From positions 1-31,558 of IMG/VR virus record IMGVR_UViG_3300044681_001230: a stretch of 31,558 nt of DNA, one strand, 5' to 3'. Positions within the stretch are counted from its first letter, which is position 1, and each line of letters starts with the position of its first letter. Origin of the DNA: a virus. Shown in pieces: positions 1-6,384 of this stretch. Both the position numbers and the translations under genes were made by a program. The notes under the pieces were generated by a model, which was given only the letters and a program-made list of their open reading frames with translations, did no database searches and was not told where the DNA came from.

Positions 1-1
1 T

Positions 2-319
2 ATCACACTATATAATTGGATTGTCTCTTTAGGATATCCAGAAAATATAGATCAATTTAACGACTTACGAAGAAATCAAAGATATTTTCCATCTCAAGAT
101 AGCAAAGACATTTTTAATTTATTTTCGGATGGATCTTTAGAAATTTTAAATAGTAACTTAAAGCCAATTTATAGAGTAAAATTTAAAGATTTGTTCCCAG
201 TGTCACTAACTCCATTAGAATTTGATGCGACTCGTACAGATTATAATTATTTTACAGTTAATGTAGTTTTCAAATATACCATTTTTCAATTACAAACACT
301 TGATGGAATTGTTGTATGA
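2..319 (+). CDS. Tail tube / baseplate tail-tube initiator family protein (T4 gp19/gp54-like), C-terminal part only
   Basis: An open frame enters from the left edge and ends at TGA 317-319, giving about 105 residues; the N terminus lies outside the window. The end of the protein contains KFKDLFPVSLTPLEFDATRT followed by alternating hydrophobic residues (YFTVNVVFKYTIF). This is the style of the C-terminal beta-strand region of the T4 gp19 tail-tube fold, shared by gp48 and gp54, where a 'P-x-S-L-x-x-L-x-F-D' turn precedes the last strands. From this fragment I cannot decide between the tube protein gp19 and the initiator gp54. The stop overlaps the uvsY start as ATGA (316-319), so translation is probably coupled. 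The gene links this edge of the window to a structural (baseplate/tail) cluster. Confidence 0.6.
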   Translation: MTLYNWIVSLGYPENIDQFNDLRRNQRYFPSQDSKDIFNLFSDGSLEILNSNLKPIYRVKFKDLFPVSLTPLEFDATRTDYNYFTVNVVFKYTIFQLQTLDGIVV

Positions 320-744
320 ATTTAGAAAAAATTCAAAATTTATGGGAAGAAGATTCAGTAATAGATCCAGATAATTTGCACATAGAATCAATAAAAATAC
401 CGATGTTACATTCAAAATATCATAATATCTACAACAGCATATTGATATTAAAACGGGCAGAAGAAGACAAGTACAAGCAAACAAAATTTAGTAAGTGGCA
501 ATATTATACCGGGAAAGTTCCTCCAGATGATCCAAAATCACAACGTTGTGATCATAAAGTTATGAAGCAAGATTTGGATAAGTATATGGACTCGGATGAA
601 GATATTAGAAAAATAGTAGCAAAATTAAATTATTATGATGCGATGTTAAATTTTTTAGATAGCATTTTGAGATCAATTAAAGATAGATCATTTCAAATTA
701 AAAACGCAGTAGAATTTCAAAAATTTATAGCCGGTTATAGTTAA
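316..744 (+). CDS. uvsY: UvsY recombination mediator
   Basis: This 142-residue protein is close to the 137-aa T4 UvsY in length and layout. Shared features are a short acidic/hydrophobic N terminus, a central lysine-rich helix with a 'YYTGK' turn (T4 has YYSG), and a C-terminal segment SIKDRSFQIKNAVEFQKFIAG that parallels T4 AIKSRGFAIKH...FEAG. UvsY in T4 forms a hexameric ring that loads UvsX recombinase onto gp32-coated single-stranded DNA. The start ATG at 316 overlaps the upstream stop (ATGA), and the TAA at 742-744 overlaps the uvsW ATG (TAATG). Its partner UvsX is about 18 kb away at 19034. No promoter of its own is visible. Confidence 0.88.
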   Translation: MNLEKIQNLWEEDSVIDPDNLHIESIKIPMLHSKYHNIYNSILILKRAEEDKYKQTKFSKWQYYTGKVPPDDPKSQRCDHKVMKQDLDKYMDSDEDIRKIVAKLNYYDAMLNFLDSILRSIKDRSFQIKNAVEFQKFIAGYS

Positions 745-2204
745 TGAGTCATTTAAAAATTTCTAAAAAGAACGAAGTATATTTAAAAATTGAATCAGAA
801 CCTCATGTGTTTCAAGAGTTATCCGATAAATTCACATTTGAAGTTCCAAATGCAAAATTTATGCCGCAGTATAGAAAAAAATATTGGGATGGAAAAATAA
901 GACTATTTTCAACTGCAACCGGAGAAATTTATGTTGGGCTTTTAGATAAAGTTGTCTCTTTTTGTGAACAGTACAATTATACTTACGAATTTATAGACAG
1001 TAAGTTTTATGGGGTTCCATTTGAAGTTGATGAATTAGTATCTAAAGAAGGAGTTTCAGATTATATGAAACGAATTTCAAAGTATGAGCCAAGAGATTAT
1101 CAAATAAATGGCGTTTATGCTGCTTTAAAATATAATAGAAAGTTGCTTATTTCACCAACAGCTTCTGGAAAGTCCTTAATGATTTATAGTGTGATCAGAC
1201 ACTATGTAGAAAAAAATTTACAGTGTTTAATTATTGTTCCTACAACTTCTCTAGTAGAACAAATGTATAAAGATTTTGAAGACTATGGTTGGGATGCATC
1301 GGAATACTGCCATAAAATTTATTCGGGGAAGGAGAAGACTAATGATTATCCAGTTACAATAACTACATGGCAATCAATTTACAAAATGGATAAAACGTGG
1401 TATAAAAATTTTGATGTTGTTGTTGGAGATGAAGCTCATTTGTTTAAATCTAAGTCTTTGATTGATATTATGACAAAACTATATGATTGCAAATACAGAT
1501 TTGGATTTACTGGAACTTTAGATGGAACTCAAACCCATAAATGGATTCTTGAAGGTTTATTTGGTCCTTCATATAGTGTAACAAAAACTAAAGAATTGAT
1601 TGACAAGGGACATGTGTCTAAATTAGACATAAAAATTTTATTGCTAAAGCATGAATATAAAAAATTTGAAACATATGAAGATGAAATACAATATTTAATT
1701 TCTCACACTAAAAGAAATAATTTTATAAAAAATTTAGCAATGGAATTGAAAGGAAATACTTTAATATTGTATAGTAGGGTTGAATCCCATGGAAGGCTTC
1801 TTTATGACATGATAAATAGTAGCAAAGGTGAAGATAGAAAGTTGTTTTTTGTTCATGGAGGTATTGATGCAGAAGAACGTGAAGAAGTTAGAAAAATAAC
1901 AGAAGAAGAACATAATGCCATTATTGTTGCATCTTATGGAACATTTTCTACCGGAATTAACATAAAAAAATTACACAATGTTATTTTTGCATCCCCAAGT
2001 AAGTCTAGGATTAGAAATCTTCAAAGTATTGGAAGAGTTCTTAGAAAGGGAAAAGATAAAGTTAAAGCAGTTCTATATGATATTTCAGATGATATTTCAT
2101 CAAAAAATAATAAAAATTATACATTAAATCACTTAATGGAAAGAATAAAAATATACAATGAAGAGTTATTCAATTACGAAATAGTAAAGGTGGACATAAA
2201 ATAA
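744..2204 (+). CDS. uvsW: UvsW RNA-DNA / DNA helicase (SF2)
   Basis: The 486-residue superfamily 2 helicase has the motifs in order: RDYQ Q-motif-like segment (117-120), Walker A SPTASGKS (137-144), DEAH box (229-232), motif III region GFTGT (254-258) and motif VI QSIGRVLR (427-434). The first ~100 residues match the small N-terminal substrate-binding domain of T4 UvsW (e.g. PQYRKKYWDGKIRLF). T4 UvsW unwinds R-loops and branched DNA, switching replication from origin-dependent to recombination-dependent mode. The T4 protein is longer (about 587 aa); the shorter form appears usual in cyanophages. The start overlaps the uvsY stop (TAATG), and the stop overlaps the next gene in the same way, so uvsY-uvsW-Sm-like form one translationally coupled unit. 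Confidence 0.95.
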   Translation: MSHLKISKKNEVYLKIESEPHVFQELSDKFTFEVPNAKFMPQYRKKYWDGKIRLFSTATGEIYVGLLDKVVSFCEQYNYTYEFIDSKFYGVPFEVDELVSKEGVSDYMKRISKYEPRDYQINGVYAALKYNRKLLISPTASGKSLMIYSVIRHYVEKNLQCLIIVPTTSLVEQMYKDFEDYGWDASEYCHKIYSGKEKTNDYPVTITTWQSIYKMDKTWYKNFDVVVGDEAHLFKSKSLIDIMTKLYDCKYRFGFTGTLDGTQTHKWILEGLFGPSYSVTKTKELIDKGHVSKLDIKILLLKHEYKKFETYEDEIQYLISHTKRNNFIKNLAMELKGNTLILYSRVESHGRLLYDMINSSKGEDRKLFFVHGGIDAEEREEVRKITEEEHNAIIVASYGTFSTGINIKKLHNVIFASPSKSRIRNLQSIGRVLRKGKDKVKAVLYDISDDISSKNNKNYTLNHLMERIKIYNEELFNYEIVKVDIK

Positions 2205-2587
2205 TGATGGAAGAAGATTTTTTAGCAATTATTAAATTAGTATCTGGGGAAGAATTGATATCCTTAGTTGGGGTATGCGAAGAAGATGATGAGATTGTTC
2301 TAATTTTGAGTAATCCAATTGTTTTAAAGGAATACGAAACTCCTCTTGGAACAATTGTAAAAATTGAACCTTGGATTAAAACAACTGGAGAATCTATGTA
2401 TTTTATTTACATTGATAAAGTAATAACTATAAGTGAGGTAACAGATCAAAAATTAATTAACATTTATGAAAAATACATAAGACAAATTAATAATATTAAA
2501 GAATCTAAAGCAACTAAGTCTATGGGATACATCTCTAATATAGACGACTTTCGGAAGGACTTAGAGAAGATCTATAAAAGTAGTTAA
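2204..2587 (+). CDS. Sm-like (LSm-fold) small protein, paralogue 1
   Basis: This 127-aa protein begins with an Sm-like pattern: I-K-L-V-S-G-E-E-L-I-S-L-V (residues ~9-21), then a strand ending NPIVL, a 'P-W-I' turn (EPWIK) and a final strand YFIYIDKVITISE. It continues into a charged helical tail of ~45 residues. The same arrangement recurs in the two proteins at 15945 and 16216, so the three look like paralogues. A protein of putative cyanophage origin with this kind of sequence has been reported from crystallography to adopt an Sm-like fold (recalled, not checked). Sm-like proteins generally form rings that bind RNA; the phage function is not known to me. The gene starts at ATG 2204 or 2207, overlapping the uvsW stop, with AAAGGTGG about 12 nt upstream. 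It is the last gene before the gene 55 promoter. Confidence 0.6.
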   Translation: MMEEDFLAIIKLVSGEELISLVGVCEEDDEIVLILSNPIVLKEYETPLGTIVKIEPWIKTTGESMYFIYIDKVITISEVTDQKLINIYEKYIRQINNIKESKATKSMGYISNIDDFRKDLEKIYKSS

Positions 2588-2647
2588 TATATACTTATAT
2601 AATTTTTATCAACCCTGACAGAGTTATTATAGCAAAATTCGAGAGGC

Positions 2648-2676
2648 TTGTCAACCCCCCATAAGTATGGTATAAT
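2648..2676 (+). promoter_or_regulatory. Sigma70-type promoter for gene 55
   Basis: TTGTCA (2648-2653) and a perfect TATAAT (2671-2676) are separated by exactly 17 bp, in a 112-bp non-coding gap. The predicted start of transcription is near 2683 and the gene 55 ATG is at 2700, giving a short leader. This is a host-RNA-polymerase-type signal, as expected for the gene that supplies the late sigma factor. Confidence 0.8.
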
Positions 2677-2699
2677 ATTTCCAGCAACTATTTAATCAA

Positions 2700-3182
2700 A
2701 TGGCCCCAAGAAACAAGGATCCTCAGCATTACGTAAACAATAAGCAATTTCTTGAAGCTTTGTCTGAATTTAAACACAGTGTTCAGAAAGCCAAAGCTGA
2801 GGGATTACCAAGGCCACGCATAACGAGGTATATTGGGGAATGCTTTTTAAAAATAGCCACTCACTTATCATATAAGCCAAATTTTGTCAACTATATGTTC
2901 CGTGAAGATATGATTAGTGACGGTGTTGAAAATTGTGTTCAGTACATCGATAATTTTGATCCCAATCGGGGAAATCCATTCGCATACTTTACTCAAATTA
3001 TTTGGTATGCATTTTTAAGACGAATTGAACGTGAAAAACGTCAATTGGATTTGAAATCTAAAATCCTAGAACAGTCGGGATTTGACGAAGTTTTTGTTTC
3101 AGACAGAAATATTCTTGACGGAAATGAATCTGAGTACAATGGTATTAAAAATTCTGTTCATTGTAAGATGCTTTATAACTAA
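2700..3182 (+). CDS. 55: Late-transcription sigma factor gp55
   Basis: The protein has 160 residues (T4 gp55 has 185). Alignable blocks with T4 are YVNNKQFLEAL at the N terminus, EDMISDGVENCVQYIDNFDP (T4 QEMIADGIEAS...NFDE) and NPFAYFTQIIWYAFLRRIEREKR (T4 [23 protein letters not shown]). These correspond to the region-2-like core that recognises the late promoter and binds RNA polymerase. T4 gp55 ends with a hydrophobic/acidic peptide (SLDFLYE) that attaches to the gp45 clamp. This protein ends ...NSVHCKMLYN and shows no obvious equivalent. It has its own sigma70-like promoter upstream, and its stop overlaps the gene 47 start (TAATG). Its product should act on the NATAAATA boxes found later in the window. 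Confidence 0.9.
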   Translation: MAPRNKDPQHYVNNKQFLEALSEFKHSVQKAKAEGLPRPRITRYIGECFLKIATHLSYKPNFVNYMFREDMISDGVENCVQYIDNFDPNRGNPFAYFTQIIWYAFLRRIEREKRQLDLKSKILEQSGFDEVFVSDRNILDGNESEYNGIKNSVHCKMLYN

Positions 3183-4219
3183 TGAAAGTTGCAATTATTA
3201 CTGATCAACATTTTGGTGTTAAAAAGGGAAGTAAAATTTATCATGAATATTTTAAAAAGTTTTATGATGAAGTTTTTTTCCCAACACTAGAAAAGGAGAA
3301 AATCTCGGTCTTAATTGACATGGGAGATACTTTTGACAATCGAAAGGTCATAGATCTTTGGAGTTTAAAATGGGCTCAAGATAATTACTACGATACACTT
3401 GACAGAATGGGAATTGATGTGTATACTATTGTTGGAAACCATACTGCATACTATAAAAATACTAATGAAGTAAACACCTTACAATTAGTATTGGGAAAAT
3501 ACAATAATATTATTTCAATCCCTCAAATTTGCGAACATGTAATAGGCGATTTAAAAATTTTATTTGTTCCTTGGATTAATGAAGAAAATGAGGAAGAAAC
3601 TAAGGAGAAAATTAAAAATTCAGATGCTACTGTCGTTATGGGTCATTTAGAGCTTAGTGGATTTCCTCCATATCGAGGAGTTATTCAAGAAAATGGATTA
3701 GATCCAACAATTTTTTCAAAGTATCGTCGAGTTTTTTCTGGCCATTATCATACTCGTAGTGATAACGGTAAAATATTTTATTTGGGAAATCCGTATCAAT
3801 TATATTGGAATGATTACAACGATAAAAGAGGTTTTCATATAATTGATACTGAAACTCTCAAGTTAAAAACAATTAATAATCCATACGATTTATTTTTGAA
3901 AATTTATTACAACGATACCGATCATAATACCTTCGATTTTAATTCTTGTGAAAATCGATATGTAAAATTGGTCATTGAGAAAAAAACAAACTCACTTAAC
4001 TATGAAACATTTCTAGACAAATTAATTTCTTCTAATTGTCATGAGGTAAAAATTATAGAAAATTTTTCTACTAACGTTGAAACTGTATCAATAAGTCAAA
4101 TTGAAGACACAATTTCAATTTTAAGTAGTTATGTAGAAGGTTCAGAAATTGATTTAGATAAAAAAATAATCATGAATCACATTGAAGAAATATATAGAAA
4201 AGCATCTGAAATCGAGTAA
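3182..4219 (+). CDS. 47: Recombination endonuclease subunit gp47 (Mre11/SbcD-like)
   Basis: This 345-aa calcineurin-like metallophosphoesterase has all the expected metal-binding motifs: D-Q-H (8-10), GDT (48-50), GNH (85-87), GH (154-155) and GHYH (187-190). With gp46 it forms the phage Mre11-Rad50-type complex, which degrades the host chromosome and resects DNA ends for recombination-dependent replication. Its ATG overlaps the gp55 stop and its TAA overlaps the next ATG (TAATG). It is separated from its partner gene 46 only by the DUF3110 gene, which suggests that the three proteins are made together. Length agrees with T4 gp47 (339 aa). Confidence 0.95.
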   Translation: MKVAIITDQHFGVKKGSKIYHEYFKKFYDEVFFPTLEKEKISVLIDMGDTFDNRKVIDLWSLKWAQDNYYDTLDRMGIDVYTIVGNHTAYYKNTNEVNTLQLVLGKYNNIISIPQICEHVIGDLKILFVPWINEENEEETKEKIKNSDATVVMGHLELSGFPPYRGVIQENGLDPTIFSKYRRVFSGHYHTRSDNGKIFYLGNPYQLYWNDYNDKRGFHIIDTETLKLKTINNPYDLFLKIYYNDTDHNTFDFNSCENRYVKLVIEKKTNSLNYETFLDKLISSNCHEVKIIENFSTNVETVSISQIEDTISILSSYVEGSEIDLDKKIIMNHIEEIYRKASEIE

Positions 4220-4488
4220 TGTATGTAATTGCTTTAAAAGATCAACTATCCTCTGGTCTTTATGCAGTAGAAAACGATTACAATGAAAAAGTCCTGTATT
4301 TTTTTATAGATGAAGATGATGCTAATAGATATGTTGGTCTTTTAGAAGCCGATAATTTCCCCGAACTGGAAGTTATAGAAGTTGATGACGAAATTTCTAT
4401 AGAAGCTTGTAGAAGATATGGATATCCTTATTTGATAATAACTCCCGAAGATTTAATGATTCCCCCATCTTACCATGATAACCTTTAA
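4219..4488 (+). CDS. DUF3110-like protein between genes 47 and 46
   Basis: This 89-aa protein resembles the DUF3110 family of cyanobacteria and plastid-bearing plants. It has a GLYAVE strand, then VLYFFIDEDDANRYVGLLEA (family pattern: VVLxFEDEDDAxRYAxLLEAQ), FPELEVIEVD, and the tail EACRRYGYPYLII (family: EFCxxxGYxYxLV). The function of DUF3110 is unknown. The pattern match is strong, and the family is otherwise largely restricted to oxygenic phototrophs, so this is probably a gene acquired from a cyanobacterial host. It overlaps gene 47 by one base and gene 46 by 14 bases, so it is fully embedded in the end-processing operon and might modulate or bind the gp46/47 complex (inference). Confidence 0.75.
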   Translation: MYVIALKDQLSSGLYAVENDYNEKVLYFFIDEDDANRYVGLLEADNFPELEVIEVDDEISIEACRRYGYPYLIITPEDLMIPPSYHDNL

Positions 4489-6184
4489 GCAAATTACTTG
4501 GAAAAATTTTCTGAGCACCGGAAATAATCCAACCACAATTAATCTAACTGAAAATACTACAAATTTAATTGTCGGATCAAATGGAGCAGGAAAAAGTACA
4601 ATTTTAGACGCATTAACTTTTGCTCTTTTTAACAAACCCTTCAGAAAAATTAATAAACCACAACTTGTAAATTCTCAAAATGATAGAGACTGTGTGGTTG
4701 AAATTGATTTTGAAGTTGGCTCAGTTTGCTGGAAAGTTGTACGGGGAATGAAACCGAATATTTTTGAAATTCATAAAAATGGAAAAAAACTTCCTCAGAG
4801 TGCAGACATTAAAGATGATCAAAAGCTTTTAGAGCAGTCTATTCTAAAACTCAATTATAAATCTTTTACTCAAATTGTAGTTCTTGGCTCTACAAATTTT
4901 GTCCCATTTATGCAATTAACTGCGGCAAATCGTAGAGAAGTTATTGAAGATCTTCTCGACATAAAAATATTTTCATCAATGAATGATATTGTGAAAATGG
5001 ATCTTAAGGATAATCGAGATGAAATTAAAACTTTAGAGCTTAATCTTGAGTCTGTTAAAGATAAAATTGAAATGCAACAGTCCTTTATTAAACAGCTTGA
5101 AGATCGTGGTAAGCAAGATATAACCGAAAGAAAAAATAAAATTAAAGAATTGGAATCTCTAATATTGGAAAGCCAAAATTCCATCAACGAGTTAACAGAA
5201 CAAATTGATAGTGTTAATACTGAAATTGTATCTTTTTCGGATTCGACTGAAAAACTTAAAAAGCTTGGAACCCTAAAGGGTAAAATGTCTCAAAAAATTA
5301 ATAACATCATAAAAGAGCATAAGTTTTTTAATGAAAATACGGTTTGCCCCACATGCACACAAGATATCGATGAGCAATTTAGGTTAAATAAGATTACTGA
5401 TGCACAAACTAATGCAAAAGAACTTCAAGAAGGATTTAAGAATCTTGAATCTGCAATTTCCGAAGAGGAATTTAGAGAAAATAGATTTTTAGAATTAACA
5501 AAAAGAGTAAGTACATTAACTAATGAAATTTCTAAGCACACTACTAAAGTTTCCGAAAACGGAAAACAAATTCAGCAATTACGACAAGAAATTCAAAAAG
5601 TTGCCGATAGCCTTAAAAACAAAAATATTGAGCATGATAAATTAGAGCAGTATCGCCAAGAACATCAATCATTTAAGACAAAATTAAATGAACGTAAAGA
5701 AAAATCTTCATACTACGATTTCATATATTTGCTGCTAAAAGATGGTGGAGTTAAAACTCAGATCATTAAACACTATCTCCCTCTTATCAACAAAAAGGTA
5801 AATGAATACTTACACCAACTCGATTTTTATATTAATTTTAATCTAGATGAAGAATTTAATGAACGAATAAAAACGCCAATCCATGATACTTTTTCATATA
5901 CATCTTTTAGTGAAGGTGAAAAAATGAGAATTGATCTTGCTTTATTGTTTACTTGGAGAGAAGTTGCTCGCCTTAAAAATTCAATTAATACAAATTTATT
6001 AATCATGGATGAGGTTTTTGATAGCTCATTAGATAGCTTTGGAACTGATGAATTTTTAAAAATCATCCGATATATAATAAAGGATGCTAATATATTTGTA
6101 ATTTCACATAAGTCTGAACTGCATGACAAATTTGAAAGTGTCATACGGTTTGAAAAAGTTAAAAATTTTAGTCGTATCGTCTAA
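4475..6184 (+). CDS. 46: Recombination endonuclease subunit gp46 (Rad50/SbcC-like ATPase)
   Basis: This 569-aa ABC-type SMC-like ATPase has Walker A GSNGAGKS at 34-41, long heptad-rich coiled coils (~170-280 and ~310-400), and a zinc hook CPTC (C291, C294) at the turn. The ABC signature SEGEK is at 479-483 and Walker B/D-loop LLIMDEVFDSSLD has the catalytic acidic pair D512-E513. T4 gp46 (560 aa) has the same size and domain order. It powers the gp47 nuclease, acting as the DNA-tethering ATPase of the complex. The start ATG 4475 lies 14 bases inside the DUF3110 gene. The operon ends here: a small ORF and a terminator follow. Confidence 0.96.
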   Translation: MITFKQITWKNFLSTGNNPTTINLTENTTNLIVGSNGAGKSTILDALTFALFNKPFRKINKPQLVNSQNDRDCVVEIDFEVGSVCWKVVRGMKPNIFEIHKNGKKLPQSADIKDDQKLLEQSILKLNYKSFTQIVVLGSTNFVPFMQLTAANRREVIEDLLDIKIFSSMNDIVKMDLKDNRDEIKTLELNLESVKDKIEMQQSFIKQLEDRGKQDITERKNKIKELESLILESQNSINELTEQIDSVNTEIVSFSDSTEKLKKLGTLKGKMSQKINNIIKEHKFFNENTVCPTCTQDIDEQFRLNKITDAQTNAKELQEGFKNLESAISEEEFRENRFLELTKRVSTLTNEISKHTTKVSENGKQIQQLRQEIQKVADSLKNKNIEHDKLEQYRQEHQSFKTKLNERKEKSSYYDFIYLLLKDGGVKTQIIKHYLPLINKKVNEYLHQLDFYINFNLDEEFNERIKTPIHDTFSYTSFSEGEKMRIDLALLFTWREVARLKNSINTNLLIMDEVFDSSLDSFGTDEFLKIIRYIIKDANIFVISHKSELHDKFESVIRFEKVKNFSRIV

Positions 6185-6201
6185 TCGAGTTACCTACTAA
6201 A

Positions 6202-6384
6202 ATGAACACTCCAAATTGGCAACACAATTCGGGGAAACAGCAAAAACGGCATTTAAAGCCACAAGCTCTCCGACAGGCAAAACAAAAAACAAAAACCTTT
6301 TTGGGACGGTTTAAGAACTGTCACAAAGACTCACCGAAAGGTGGGTCTTTTTCGTATTATTCGATCAGTTCACTTTTTTATTAA
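6202..6384 (+). CDS. Small basic hypothetical ORF (60 aa)
   Basis: The reading frame encodes a Lys/Arg/Gln-rich peptide (e.g. QQKRHLKPQALRQAKQKTK) with no family I recognise. It has an ATG but no visible ribosome-binding site. Its last ~25 codons run through both hairpins of the downstream terminator cassette (6305-6349), and its stop abuts the next ATG. This makes at least the C-terminal part doubtful, and a sequencing or real frameshift near 6300 may have lengthened the frame. The first ~35 residues look protein-like because of their coherent basic amphipathic composition. It could equally be non-coding leader DNA. Confidence 0.4.
   Translation: MNTPNWQHNSGKQQKRHLKPQALRQAKQKTKTFLGRFKNCHKDSPKGGSFSYYSISSLFY
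6304..6323 (+). promoter_or_regulatory. Upstream hairpin of cassette A (GGAC...ACTGTC element)
   Basis: GACGGTT (6305-6311), loop TAAG, AACTGTC (6316-6322) form a 7-bp stem with one G-U pair. The same element (14 of 19 positions identical) occurs at 9948-9966, in the same position relative to a terminator and a downstream start codon. Its role is unknown; RNA processing or 3'-end protection are possibilities. Confidence 0.5.
6326..6352 (+). terminator. Rho-independent terminator (cassette A)
   Basis: AAGACTCACC (6326-6335), a GAAA tetraloop and GGTGGGTCTT (6340-6349) form a 10-bp stem with one G-U pair, followed by a U-tract. It would end transcripts from the gene 47-46 operon before the VWA gene. 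Confidence 0.85.

Noticed and set aside
2588-2647. A second promoter upstream of gene 55 (CTGACA near 2618)
   Set aside because: No -10 box at a suitable distance; the 2648/2671 pair is far better.
4870-5187. Minus-strand open frames inside gene 46 (also 5827-6144)
   Set aside because: Shadows of a gene with clear motifs; no ribosome-binding site and no protein-like family pattern.
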